Shown here piece after piece: positions 24,910 to 33,838 of a stretch of 64,000 nucleotides of DNA. How positions within the stretch are numbered: the first letter of the stretch is position 1; every line of letters begins with the position of its first letter. Where the stretch lies: positions 57,208 to 121,207 of the forward strand of contig JAHDLB010000013.1 in the NCBI GenBank assembly GCA_018432315.1. Reading direction: 5' to 3'. The DNA is from Anaerolineae bacterium. Its GTDB lineage: Bacteria > Chloroflexota > Anaerolineae > Aggregatilineales > Aggregatilineaceae. A model generated the notes under the pieces. The model did not search any database and was not told where the DNA came from. It worked only from the letters and a program-made list of their open reading frames with translations. The position numbers were made by a program, and so were the translations under genes.

Positions 24910-26106
24910 CTACGGTGGCTCCTGGGTGGGGACGTTCGCCGTGCTGTACAGGTCCGGGCGCAGGAAACAGCGGATGCCGTTGGCGATTCCCTGCGCCACC
25001 AGTTCCGGGTTCTCGGTCAGGATGGCCCGGTCGTTGCGCATGTAGCCCAGTTCGATGATCGCGGTTGGCGTGTCGATCGACACCTCGCCGAAGGTGTGGT
25101 ATTCGGTCATGTCGGCGGTGATGCCGAAGTGGCGCGGCAGCCCGGTCGTTGCGCCGTACTGCTCGATCAGGCAGCTCAACAGGCGCTCGTCCGCGCCGCG
25201 CGTGGTCTGGCGGGCCGCGGCTGCCGCCACGTTGTACCCGGTGCCCGCCGCGCCATAGTCGCTGCAATCGTTGGTGTGGATCGACACCAGGGCATCGGCG
25301 TGATAGTTCTCCAGCCGGGGATCGAACTCCTCCATCAGGTCGACGTTGTACCGGTCGCGCTGGAGCGCCTCGACCACCTTGCGCGCGACTTCCTCGTTGA
25401 TCGAAAGCTCGGTCAGGCCATCGGGACACACCGCGCCGGGGTCGGCGTCGAAGGTGGCGTCTTGCGGGGAGCCGCTGTGCCCGGCGATGATGCCGATCCG
25501 CACCTGGTGGATGTCGGTCGGTAGCGGGGTTGGCTGGATGTTGACGACGCGCTGCGTGGCCTGGACCTGGTTCAGCCCGGCGCGGAATTCCTCGGAGAAG
25601 AACGTTGGGCGCGTCCACAGCGAGAAAATGGTCGACACCAGCACCGCCGCCGCCGCGATCACGACCAGCGTGCGCACCAGGCTCAGCCAGGCGGGCACGG
25701 GCTTCTGCTCGCGCGCGCGGCGGGCGGCCCGCCGCCGGGGCCGGCGAGCGCGGGCCTGGGGCGGCGATTGGCGCGCGGGCGGCGCGGTGGGGGCGTCTTC
25801 CGGCTCGAACGCCTCCTCGTCTGCCTCCGCGTCGAAGTCGTCGCCGGTGGCGTACTCTTCGACGTCCTCGATCTCGATATCGTCCGCGGGGAGGATGATG
25901 TCTTCCGCGTCGACCGCGTCCAGCTCGGACGTGTCGAACGTCCGGATGGTGAACTCGTCATCGGGGCGGCGGATGGACGGGCGGCGCGTGTGCCCGGCCA
26001 GCCGTGGCGGGTGGCGGCGCGGGCCGCCCTCCGGGGTATAGCGCGGCGTCATGCGCCGGTCGGGCCGGTCCTCCGGGGAGAAATCGTCATCGAAATGGTC
26101 GGTCAT
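24910..26106 (-). CDS. N-acetylmuramoyl-L-alanine amidase with long acidic N-terminus
   Basis: A 398-residue wall hydrolase that cleaves the amide between MurNAc and the stem peptide. The first 135 residues are cytoplasmic and strongly charged: Arg-rich at 13-50, Asp/Glu-rich at 50-105, then Arg-rich again. One transmembrane helix follows (about 143-165, LVVIAAAAVLVSTIFSLW). The Amidase_3 domain (about 203-390) shows its zinc and catalytic residues: His210 in IIAGHSGS, Glu near 233 in LTELSINEEVA, His277 in VSIHTND and the Glu of IIELGYMRND. It belongs to the group of wall hydrolases in this region and, like the M23 protein at 18665, carries a large cytoplasmic tail. Confidence 0.92.
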   Translation of the reverse strand: MTDHFDDDFSPEDRPDRRMTPRYTPEGGPRRHPPRLAGHTRRPSIRRPDDEFTIRTFDTSELDAVDAEDIILPADDIEIEDVEEYATGDDFDAEADEEAFEPEDAPTAPPARQSPPQARARRPRRRAARRAREQKPVPAWLSLVRTLVVIAAAAVLVSTIFSLWTRPTFFSEEFRAGLNQVQATQRVVNIQPTPLPTDIHQVRIGIIAGHSGSPQDATFDADPGAVCPDGLTELSINEEVARKVVEALQRDRYNVDLMEEFDPRLENYHADALVSIHTNDCSDYGAAGTGYNVAAAAARQTTRGADERLLSCLIEQYGATTGLPRHFGITADMTEYHTFGEVSIDTPTAIIELGYMRNDRAILTENPELVAQGIANGIRCFLRPDLYSTANVPTQEPP

Positions 26107-26177
26107 CGTGTCTGCTTCCCCACAGCGCGTTGGTACTCACATCTTAACCCAGACCGGCCCAAAACGAAACACGCCCG

Positions 26178-27050
26178 TCAGCGGTTGCCGTGAGGCACCT
26201 CGCTCAGGATGCGCCCGATCTCGCGGGCCATCAGCCCGGTGCGCTCGTCGCGGAGCAGCGGCAGGCGGCTGCGCGTGCGGTGTAGCTGGTTGAGGTCGAT
26301 GGTCTGCACCAGCAGCGCCTCTTCGAAATACGGGCCGCGCACCATGAATTCGCCGTCCGGATCGGCGATCGAGCTGCCGCCCCAGAAGTTCAGCCCGTCC
26401 TCGAACCCGGTCCGGTTGCAGTGCACGACGAAGCTGGTGAACAGCCCGGCGTACGCCCGGTTGACCAGCTCCACCCAGCGCGAGCTGGCGAGCTCCTCGC
26501 CCTGGTCCAGGCCGCGCCCGGGGCTGGAGCTGGTGAGCAGCATCACGTCGGCGCCATCCAGCCACAGCAGGTAGGGCGGCGAGGCGTGCCAGAAATCCTC
26601 GCAGACCAGCATGCCCATCCGCCCGAAGCGCGTGTCGAAGGCGCGCACCGAGTCGCCCCAGGCGAAGTAGCGCCCCTCGTCGAACATGCCGTAGGTGGGC
26701 AGGTATACCTTGCGGTGCACGTAGACAACCTCGCCCCGGCTCAGGTACGCCTGCGAGATGTAGAAACGGTGGCGGTGATCCTCTTCCACGAACCCGACCG
26801 ATACGTCCATGCCGTGGGCGCGGCTGGCCGCCAGCAGCGGCTCGAAAACCGGGTCGCCGCCGGTGGGCCGCGCCGCGACTTCGTACACCAGGTCCTGGAG
26901 GTAATAGCCGGTCAGCGACAGCTCCGGGAACAGCAGCAGGTCCACGCCCTGCGCGCTGGCCTCGGCCATCACCGCGAGATGGTGATCCAGGTTGGCGGGG
27001 AGGTCACCCAGCTTGGGATCGATCTGGGCCAGGCCCAGCGTCACGTTCAT
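26178..27050 (-). CDS. Nitrilase-superfamily carbon-nitrogen hydrolase
   Basis: A 290-residue hydrolase with the Glu-Lys-Cys triad: Glu43 in FPELSLTGY, Lys114 in HRKVYLPTYGMF and Cys150 in LVCEDFWH. The pattern DEGRYF and the Trp after the Cys resemble the glutaminase domain of NAD synthetases and related stand-alone amidases more than plant-type nitrilases. It has no NAD synthetase domain and none is adjacent, so it may act on a small amide or N-carbamoyl compound. The ATG lies inside the 3' end of the Lgt-like gene, with a 47-base overlap, so translation is probably coupled. Confidence 0.88.
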   Translation of the reverse strand: MNVTLGLAQIDPKLGDLPANLDHHLAVMAEASAQGVDLLLFPELSLTGYYLQDLVYEVAARPTGGDPVFEPLLAASRAHGMDVSVGFVEEDHRHRFYISQAYLSRGEVVYVHRKVYLPTYGMFDEGRYFAWGDSVRAFDTRFGRMGMLVCEDFWHASPPYLLWLDGADVMLLTSSSPGRGLDQGEELASSRWVELVNRAYAGLFTSFVVHCNRTGFEDGLNFWGGSSIADPDGEFMVRGPYFEEALLVQTIDLNQLHRTRSRLPLLRDERTGLMAREIGRILSEVPHGNR

Positions 27051-27846
27051 GGCGTTCGTCCTTCCGTGTTTGGCGCGTTTTGGCCGCCGCCCGGCGATCC
27101 CGCAGCCAGAGCGTGCTGCCGATCAGCGTGCTCGCCATCAGCAGCGCCAGGTCAAGGATCTGGTCGATACGTCGATTGTACACCGTGTGCGCCGGATCGG
27201 CCCGGAAAAAGCCCAGCAGGGCCATGCCCAGCCCGGTCAGCGCCAGGATGGCCCACAGCCGCAGGCCGGGCAGCCAGCCGCGCCACGTCATCACCAGCGC
27301 GACGGCCAGCAGCCCCAGCCCGAAGACCGTCCCCCCGGCTTGCAGGTCCAGGCGCGGGGCGGGCAGGTCGTAGACGTCCGGCAGTTCCTCGACCATCCAG
27401 GCGGGCCAGTCGGCCAGGGAGCGCACTTCGTAGCCGTACGCGCAGCCCGCGCCCCGGCAGGCCAGCCACGCCCCGGCCACGCCCAGCGGCCAGCCGAGCG
27501 CGGCGGCATCCGTCCACGGGCGCCACGCCACGCCGCGCAGCCGGGCCGTGATCCACGCCGCGGGCAGGCCGGTGATCAGCGCGCCGTGCCACGCCATGCC
27601 GCCGGTCCGCAGCCGGACGATCGCGCCGGTATGCTGCGCGAAGTGGTCCCACTCCAGCGCGACGTACAACAGCCGCGCGCCCACCACGCCCGCCAGCACC
27701 GCCGCGAGGCCCACGTCGAGCCAGCGGATGGCCGCCGCGCCGTCGTGGCGGTGGGCCTGCCACGCGATCACACCCAGCGCCAGCAGGATCGCGCCGCTGA
27801 GCACGCTGATCAGGATGGGGCCGGTCTCGAATACAACGGGATACAT
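27004..27846 (-). CDS. lgt: Prolipoprotein diacylglyceryl transferase (Lgt) family protein
   Basis: An integral membrane protein of 280 residues with about seven hydrophobic segments. The Lgt core is recognisable: GARLLYVALEWDHF, then TGGMAWHGALITG (the region of the essential His), then CRGAGCAYGYEV (where classical Lgt has the CGNFINGE stretch) and GFFRADPAH near the end. Lgt transfers diacylglyceryl from phosphatidylglycerol to the lipobox Cys of prelipoproteins, and several lipobox proteins lie in this window. The motif regions are divergent, so activity is likely but not certain. Start chosen at MYPVVFETGP, which matches family N-termini; the open frame extends 36 bases further upstream. 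Confidence 0.7.
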   Translation of the reverse strand: MYPVVFETGPILISVLSGAILLALGVIAWQAHRHDGAAAIRWLDVGLAAVLAGVVGARLLYVALEWDHFAQHTGAIVRLRTGGMAWHGALITGLPAAWITARLRGVAWRPWTDAAALGWPLGVAGAWLACRGAGCAYGYEVRSLADWPAWMVEELPDVYDLPAPRLDLQAGGTVFGLGLLAVALVMTWRGWLPGLRLWAILALTGLGMALLGFFRADPAHTVYNRRIDQILDLALLMASTLIGSTLWLRDRRAAAKTRQTRKDERHERDAGPGPDRSQAG

Positions 27847-27998
27847 GGATTCTACGTATTGATCGATAGGCGCATGGCCCAAACGGTACGGCCAAATGGC
27901 GCGCCTGTCAACACCTCGCCCGCGTTAGAACCGGATTAGAACGCCGCCGCCGGGCCGAATGTCAGCCAAATATCAGTCTGATAACGGGCCGAACTTGT

Positions 27999-28004
27999 TA
28001 TAAT
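27999..28004 (+). promoter_or_regulatory. -10 box for the SPFH gene
   Basis: TATAAT about 88 bases upstream of the ATG at 28092. No good -35 hexamer is seen at the expected distance. Confidence 0.45.
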
Positions 28005-28091
28005 TGACGTACCCTGTTACCAGACAGACACGTTATCGCAAGGTCACCCGCGAAAATGGCATAGTCCATCAATCAGTAAGGAGCAAAGTTC

Positions 28092-29135
28092 ATGATCAGT
28101 CTTGTTTTGAGTGTGCTCGCGCTGGCCGGCCTGGCAACCGCGGGCTTCGGCATCTTCATGATCGCCCAGGCCGTCTCGCGCAACGAACCGGCCCGATCTG
28201 GCGCGGTCATCACGGTGGTCGGCGTGATCGTGGCTGCCGTGTTTTTCATCCTCGGAGCGGGCGTCGTCGAGATCCAGCCGACCGAGGTCGGCGTGGTCTT
28301 CAACGTGATCAGCGGCGACCTGGCCGAGACTCCGCTGGGGCCCGGCCTGCACATCATCATCCCCGGCATTCAGGAAGTCACGATCTATTCGACGTCGCAG
28401 CATGAATATACGATGGCCGGCGAAGTGACCGAGGGGGCCGTGCGCGGGGATGACGCCGTTGTCGCCCTGACGCAGGACGGCCAGCAGGTCCGGCTGGACG
28501 TGACGATCATCTACCGCATCTCGCCGAGCAACGCCAACGACGTGCACGTGAAATGGCAGGATCGCTTCGTGAACGGCCTGATCCGGCCCGCGCTGCGCAA
28601 CCAGACGCGCGCCGCGCTGACCCAGTTCCGCGTCGAGCAGATTTACGGCACCGAGCATGATGCCCTGGAGCAGGCCATCGAAACCGGCGTGCGCGATCTG
28701 TTGGAGCCGGACGGCTTCCAGGTGATGAACGTCCTGATCCGCAACATCGCGTTCTCGTCGGAATACGTGGCCTCGATCGAGCAGAAGCAGGTCGCCCAAC
28801 AGCAGGCCCAGGAAGCCGAGTTCCGCGTCCGACAGCGCGAGCAAGAGGCCCAGCAGGTCCGCGCCCTGGCACAAGGTGACGCCGACGCCTCTGTGATCCG
28901 CGCGGAAGGCGAGGCCCGCGCCCTGCAGTTGATCAACGAGCAGTTGTCGCAGAACCCGCTGCTGCTCCAGTGGCGCTATATCGAGGAACTGGGCGCCAAC
29001 GTGCAGCTCATGATCATCCCCTCGAACAGCCCGTTCCTGTTCGACCTGGAATCGTTGATGGCCGATGCCGGGACTTCGCTGCCCGCGCCGCCCGCGCCCA
29101 CCGCCGAGCCGGAAGCTCAGGCTGCCGGCGACTAA
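28092..29135 (+). CDS. SPFH/prohibitin (band 7) membrane protein
   Basis: A 347-residue protein with two N-terminal hydrophobic segments (about 3-25 and 36-57) and a long cytoplasmic or extracytoplasmic SPFH part. The domain opens with VVEIQPTEVGVVFNVISG and includes LGPGLHIIIPGIQEVTIYS, the classic band 7 strand pattern, then DGQQVRLDVTIIYRI. A charged coiled coil follows (about 233-290, QKQVAQQQAQEAEFRVRQRE). Such proteins form ring or cage scaffolds at membranes and modulate proteases such as FtsH. The C-terminal 25 residues are Pro/Ala-rich. AAGGAG nine bases upstream supports the start. A terminator follows at 29156-29185, so the gene is monocistronic. Confidence 0.93.
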   Translation: MISLVLSVLALAGLATAGFGIFMIAQAVSRNEPARSGAVITVVGVIVAAVFFILGAGVVEIQPTEVGVVFNVISGDLAETPLGPGLHIIIPGIQEVTIYSTSQHEYTMAGEVTEGAVRGDDAVVALTQDGQQVRLDVTIIYRISPSNANDVHVKWQDRFVNGLIRPALRNQTRAALTQFRVEQIYGTEHDALEQAIETGVRDLLEPDGFQVMNVLIRNIAFSSEYVASIEQKQVAQQQAQEAEFRVRQREQEAQQVRALAQGDADASVIRAEGEARALQLINEQLSQNPLLLQWRYIEELGANVQLMIIPSNSPFLFDLESLMADAGTSLPAPPAPTAEPEAQAAGD

Positions 29136-29155
29136 CCGGCGCGCGTGTCAACCTG

Positions 29156-29185
29156 CCGGGCGCGGTCTTTCCGTGCCCGGTTTTT
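29156..29185 (+). terminator. Rho-independent terminator
   Basis: CCGGGCGCGG (29156-29165) pairs with CCGTGCCCGG (29171-29180), with one mismatch, followed by TTTTT. It ends the SPFH transcript. Confidence 0.88.
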
Positions 29186-29228
29186 GATTCCACGCGGCGC
29201 GCTGCCCCTCTATAGGCTGCCCGGCCTA

Positions 29229-29257
29229 TTGCTAAAACGTAGCGACTTATGTACATT
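29229..29257 (+). promoter_or_regulatory. Promoter of the GH13 gene
   Basis: TTGCTA (29229-29234) and TACATT (29252-29257) are 17 bases apart, about 40 bases upstream of the ATG. Confidence 0.6.
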
Positions 29258-29296
29258 CCACTCAAACTCCAAAACACTTATTCAGGAGACTCCGTA

Positions 29297-32200
29297 ATGG
29301 CGCAACAAACTTTACGATGGATGCGAGGGCTGGCGCTGGTCGCCCTGATCGCGGCCCTGCTGCCGGTCGGCGGGCTGGCGGCGCAGGCGGGCGAGATCGA
29401 CGAGGCGGCGCTGTGGCACGACAGCCGGAGCGATCTCTACCGGGTGCCGGGCGGCGCGGTGCCGGTCGAAACGCCGGTCACGCTGCGCTTCCGGGCGGCG
29501 GCGGGTGACCTGGACGCGGTGACGGTCCGCGTGTGGGATGCGCTCGCCGAGCGCGAGATCATGCTGCCGATGGCGGTCGTCACCACCACGCCGGGCGGCC
29601 ACGACCTGTGGGAAGCCACGCTCGACACGGGCAAGACGCCCACGATCTACTGGTACCGGTTCATCGTCACGGCGGGCGGCGAGACGCTCTATTACGAAGA
29701 CGACACCCGTCCCGGCGACGAGGGGCTGTACTACCCGGCCAACGAGGGCGGCCCCGGCGCAGTCTACGCGGCCAGCCCCGACCTCAGCTACCAGATCACG
29801 GTCTACGACCCGGCCTTCGAGACTCCGCGCTGGATGCGCAACGCCGTGATCTACCAGATCTTCCCCGACCGCTTCCGCAACGGCGATCCGTCCAACGATC
29901 CGGCGGATGGCTCGGACGTGTTCTATGGCGACCTGCCGCTGATCTTCCACGAGACGTGGAACGAGCCGCCGGTCGATGGCCGGGCAGTCCAGGCGCCGAG
30001 CGGGGCGGGCTACTTCAACAGCGACTTCTTCGGCGGCGACCTGGCCGGGATCATCGAGAAGCTGGACTACCTCGACGACCTGGGCGTGACCGCGATCTAT
30101 CTCAACCCGATCTTCGAGGCGCGCTCCAACCACCGCTACGACACTGCCGATTTCAAGGCCATCGACCCGCTGCTGGGCGACCTGGAGACGTTCCGGGATC
30201 TGGTGGCCGAGGCCGACGCGCGGGGCATCGTGCTGATCCTGGATGGCGTGTTCAACCACCTGTCGAGCGACAGCATGTTCTTCGACCGCTACGATCGCTT
30301 CGAGACGGACGGCGCGTGCGAGAGCCTGGAGTCCGAGTGGCGCAACTGGTTCTTCTTCGTGCCGCCCAGGGGCCAGCAACCTTCGCCCTGCGTCGATACG
30401 CCGACCGGGGCGACGTATTACGAATCGTGGGCCGGGTTCGACAGCATCCCCAAGATCAACAACGCCCGGCCCGAGCCGCGCCTGTACTTCTTCCTGGGGC
30501 GGAACAGCGTGGTCAACACCTGGGGCCGCGAGGGGATCGGCGGCTGGCGGCTGGACGTGGGCGGCGACATCGACCCCGGCGGCCCGGCGACCGACTACTG
30601 GGAAGGGTTCCGCGTGGCGGTGCGCAACAACAACCCGGACGCGGTGATCATCGGCGAGGAATGGGGCGACGCGGCCCGCTGGCTGCTCGGTAAGGAGTGG
30701 GACTCGACGATGAACTACCGCCTGCGGGCGGGGATTCTGGGCTTCGCGCGCGAGGAGGACTTCACCGACAACGACGCGAACGGCGATCGCATCATCTACG
30801 CGCTGGCGCCCAGCGAAGTCGATGGCCTGATCCGCGCCATCGAGGAGGACTATCCCGCGGCGGCGTACCACGCCATGATGAACCTGCTGGACAGCCACGA
30901 CACGTCCCGGCTGCCGTTCGTGCTGGGGAATGATCCCCAGCGGCAAAAGCTGGCGGCGCTGTTCCAGTTCACGCTGCCCGGCGCGCCGACGGTGTACTAC
31001 GGCGACGAGATCGCCATCGACGCGCCGAGCCTGCCCGACAGCGGCGGCAACCTGCAGGACGATCCCTACAACCGCGCGCCGTACCCCTGGCCGGACGAAT
31101 CCGGCGATCACTACCCGCCGCCGGACGAGGACATGCTCGCCTTCTACCAGCAGATCGCCGCGCTGCGCCACGACCATCCCGCGCTGCGCGAAGGGGACAT
31201 GATCACCCTGCTGGCCGATGACGCGGCGGGCGTGTACGCCTTCCTGCGCGTGAATCGCGCGGCGGGCGATGCGGCCATCGTGGCGCTGAACCAGGGCAGC
31301 CAGGACCGGACGGTGACGGTCGAGTTCGGCGGGCTGCTGCCCGGTGACCTGACGCTCGATCCGGCCTTCGGCGGCGACCCGGTCGCCACCGCGAACGGGT
31401 CCGCGACGCTGGACGTCCCCGCGCTGGGCGGCAACGTGTGGGCCGGCAGGCGTCACGCCTCGTTCGTGGCGCCCAGGCCGCCCGCGGCGCTCACAGCCGA
31501 GGGGCAGACCGGCAGCGTCGCGCTGGCGTGGGACGCCGTCCCCGGCGCGGCGGGATACGCCATCTTCCGCAGCCCGGTGGCGGCGGGCGGCTTCGAGCGC
31601 ATCGACCCCGTGCTCGTGACCGAGACGGCTTACGTCGATGAGACGGTGACGGACGGCTTCGTGTACCATTACGCCGTCGCCAGCGTCAGCGCCGATGGGC
31701 TGGTCGGGGAGCCGGGCGCGAGCGCCATGGCGATCCCCAGCGCGGCCATCGGCCAGACGATTTACCTCAGCGACCGCTTCGAGCCGGTCCAACTGGCCTA
31801 TGGCGCGGCGGTGGACGTGGAAGCTGCGATCCGGATCGAGGGCGCGACCGAGGCCGAAGGTCCGGCGGACGGCGTGCGCGCCGAGGCGGCCCTGCTCCCG
31901 GCGGGCGGCGACCTGGACGAGGCGGCCTGGAGGCCGATGCAGTACGCGGGCGACCAGGATGGCTGGGACCGCTACGCGGCTTCGATCCCGCTGACCGCCG
32001 CGGGCGAGTTCGAAGCGGTGGCGCGCTTCAGCACCAACGCCGGCGAGAGCTGGACGGTCGTCACGCTCAAGGGCGGGGTCTTCCCCGCGCTGACCGTCGA
32101 GCCGCCCGACGACACGACTGCGCCGGATGCCCCGGCCAGCGTGGCCGTCACGCGCGCGGTGTCGTCCGGCGTGTCGCTGGAATGGGCGCCCCCGGCGGCG

Positions 32201-32755
32201 GATGACGTGGCGGCCTACCGCGTCTACCGGACCGAGCGCGGCGGCGACCCGGCGCTGATCGCGGAAGTCCCGGTGGGCGAGACGGCTCACACCGATCGCA
32301 ACGTCGCGGTCGATGCGCGCTACACGTATGCCGTCGCGGCGGTGGACGGCGGGCTGAACGAGTCCGAGCCAGCCGCCAGCGAGGAAGTGACCGTGCAGCG
32401 GCCCATCGTCGCGGTGACGTTTGTGGTGACGGTGCCGGACTATACCAGCCAGGGCGCGGGCGACGTCTACATCGCCGGGAGCTTCGGCACGACCGACCTG
32501 CCGAACTGGGACCCTGCCGGGCTGGTGATGGCGCAGGTCGACGACACGCACTGGACGATCACGCTCGACCTGCCGGAAGGCGCCAAGATCGAGTACAAGT
32601 ACGTGCGCGGGACGTGGGACGCGGTCGAGAAGGGGCCGGAATGCGAGGAGATCGCCAACCGGCGCCTGACCGTCACGCTGCCCGAAGGCGAGGATGGCCT
32701 GCTGGTGGACACCGATCTCGTCGCCAAGTGGCGCGACCTGGACCAGTGCGGCTAG
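29297..32755 (+). CDS. Secreted GH13 alpha-glucan hydrolase with Fn3 and starch-binding modules
   Basis: A 1152-residue extracellular enzyme, probably a neopullulanase, cyclomaltodextrinase or amylopullulanase. The signal peptide ends near residue 35. An N-terminal beta-sandwich resembling CBM34 (about 40-165) precedes the GH13 barrel. Barrel motifs: DYLDDLGVTAIYLNPIF, ILDGVFNHLSSDS, GGWRLDVGGD (nucleophile Asp420), IIGEEWGDA (acid/base Glu454) and LLDSHDTSR (His534, Asp535). Two fibronectin III modules follow (about 732-805 and 950-1035), flanking a domain of about 120 residues, and the C-terminus has a CBM20/48-like module ending in KIEYKYVRGTWDAVEKGP. Start fixed by AGGAGA eight bases upstream and its own promoter. 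It should release maltose-size sugars from starch or pullulan. Confidence 0.92.
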   Translation: MAQQTLRWMRGLALVALIAALLPVGGLAAQAGEIDEAALWHDSRSDLYRVPGGAVPVETPVTLRFRAAAGDLDAVTVRVWDALAEREIMLPMAVVTTTPGGHDLWEATLDTGKTPTIYWYRFIVTAGGETLYYEDDTRPGDEGLYYPANEGGPGAVYAASPDLSYQITVYDPAFETPRWMRNAVIYQIFPDRFRNGDPSNDPADGSDVFYGDLPLIFHETWNEPPVDGRAVQAPSGAGYFNSDFFGGDLAGIIEKLDYLDDLGVTAIYLNPIFEARSNHRYDTADFKAIDPLLGDLETFRDLVAEADARGIVLILDGVFNHLSSDSMFFDRYDRFETDGACESLESEWRNWFFFVPPRGQQPSPCVDTPTGATYYESWAGFDSIPKINNARPEPRLYFFLGRNSVVNTWGREGIGGWRLDVGGDIDPGGPATDYWEGFRVAVRNNNPDAVIIGEEWGDAARWLLGKEWDSTMNYRLRAGILGFAREEDFTDNDANGDRIIYALAPSEVDGLIRAIEEDYPAAAYHAMMNLLDSHDTSRLPFVLGNDPQRQKLAALFQFTLPGAPTVYYGDEIAIDAPSLPDSGGNLQDDPYNRAPYPWPDESGDHYPPPDEDMLAFYQQIAALRHDHPALREGDMITLLADDAAGVYAFLRVNRAAGDAAIVALNQGSQDRTVTVEFGGLLPGDLTLDPAFGGDPVATANGSATLDVPALGGNVWAGRRHASFVAPRPPAALTAEGQTGSVALAWDAVPGAAGYAIFRSPVAAGGFERIDPVLVTETAYVDETVTDGFVYHYAVASVSADGLVGEPGASAMAIPSAAIGQTIYLSDRFEPVQLAYGAAVDVEAAIRIEGATEAEGPADGVRAEAALLPAGGDLDEAAWRPMQYAGDQDGWDRYAASIPLTAAGEFEAVARFSTNAGESWTVVTLKGGVFPALTVEPPDDTTAPDAPASVAVTRAVSSGVSLEWAPPAADDVAAYRVYRTERGGDPALIAEVPVGETAHTDRNVAVDARYTYAVAAVDGGLNESEPAASEEVTVQRPIVAVTFVVTVPDYTSQGAGDVYIAGSFGTTDLPNWDPAGLVMAQVDDTHWTITLDLPEGAKIEYKYVRGTWDAVEKGPECEEIANRRLTVTLPEGEDGLLVDTDLVAKWRDLDQCG

Positions 32756-32821
32756 AACAAGTTGGGCTGGGGTTTGCGTCGTAACGGAAAATGTGGGGCG
32801 GGCAACCGCCCCCTGTTGATC

Positions 32822-33838
32822 CTATCCCGTTATATCTGCCTGAAATGTGTTTCGGTAAGCTAAGTTTCCGTCCAGAGTGATCCTGAACAAATAATGCGAC
32901 GGCCTAAGAGTTAATTCAATTCCAAACGGATTCGGTTCCGCTCTAACGTTAAAATTTCGAATCTGCTGAATATCGCTCTTTCCAGTCTCGAGATTATATA
33001 GTTCGAACTGAGCGAGAAAGGGGCCCGGAGTTAGTGTATCGGGAGAGAATCGGACAACAATATATTCCTGATCGAGCGTAACTTGTTCTACAAACGTCCA
33101 TTTTTTCTCATGTAGCTGTACAGGAGCCACTTGGATTCGATTTTGATATTTCTTCCTTACAGCTTCTGGCAATAGATTCAAAAATGTGTCCTTTTCGGCA
33201 GGAGATCGACAAGCTAATAGACTTAAGGCTGACAAATCAAGTCGTTCAGGAATGATTACCTCAGCGTTTCGATGAAATATGATCGCGTCTTTTTCCGGCG
33301 AGTCAGGTCCAAGTGAACCGGTATGGTAGATTTTTTTGAAAGGTAGGTTTTTGAGAAACGTTGCGTCATTACCGTATATTGCACGCCTGCGTGCAGGATT
33401 TCCATCGGTGAAATGACAATCAAGGCGGGTGAGAATATCAGCAGATTTGAACAAAAAGAAGATAGGTACCGGACAATGAGCGTTCAGTGACGTGAGTTTA
33501 TCCCGTGGTCGAATACCTTCATTGTGAAACTGTGTGGGTGTACGAGGTCGGAAATACAGGCGAACAAAGTTCTTTACATCATGATCAGTTGTTGCGATAA
33601 TCTCGGGACTGGCGGCATCCCTGAACGTACTCCCACTATCCTCTAGTAGATTTCGGCACCGCAACTCATTATCGTCCAAGATCCGAACCGCATTTTCGAT
33701 GGGGGCAAAATGGAATACGTATCGGGGCCACCTCGATCTCTCAGATCTTCTTACCCAGTCTTGCTGTTCTAGTTCTTTCAGGAATGCAATAATTTGACCG
33801 CTGTCGGGTTTGCGTGGGATTGCAGGCATTTTTATCAC
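32822..33838 (-). CDS. darT: DarT-like DNA ADP-ribosyltransferase toxin, with C-terminal extension
   Basis: A protein of 338 residues from a GTG overlapping the stop of the gene before it; an ATG three codons later is possible. Residues 40-205 match the DarT fold: YVFHFAPIENAVRIL (NAD-binding His43), DHDVKNFVRLYFRPRTP (85-101), VPIFFLFKSADIL, and RNAEVIIPERL, whose Glu193 corresponds to the catalytic Glu. DarT enzymes attach ADP-ribose from NAD to thymidine in single-stranded DNA, blocking replication. Typical DarT is about 210 residues; here about 130 more form a beta-rich C-terminal domain of unknown role. The pair is visibly more AT-rich than its neighbours, consistent with horizontal transfer. 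Confidence 0.82.
   Translation of the reverse strand: MIKMPAIPRKPDSGQIIAFLKELEQQDWVRRSERSRWPRYVFHFAPIENAVRILDDNELRCRNLLEDSGSTFRDAASPEIIATTDHDVKNFVRLYFRPRTPTQFHNEGIRPRDKLTSLNAHCPVPIFFLFKSADILTRLDCHFTDGNPARRRAIYGNDATFLKNLPFKKIYHTGSLGPDSPEKDAIIFHRNAEVIIPERLDLSALSLLACRSPAEKDTFLNLLPEAVRKKYQNRIQVAPVQLHEKKWTFVEQVTLDQEYIVVRFSPDTLTPGPFLAQFELYNLETGKSDIQQIRNFNVRAEPNPFGIELTLRPSHYLFRITLDGNLAYRNTFQADITG

Noticed and set aside
29312..32551. 1079-codon minus-strand open frame opposite the GH13 gene
   Set aside because: It has the low-complexity Arg/His/Asp/Val composition of a shadow frame in GC-rich DNA; the plus-strand frame has a signal peptide and catalytic motifs.
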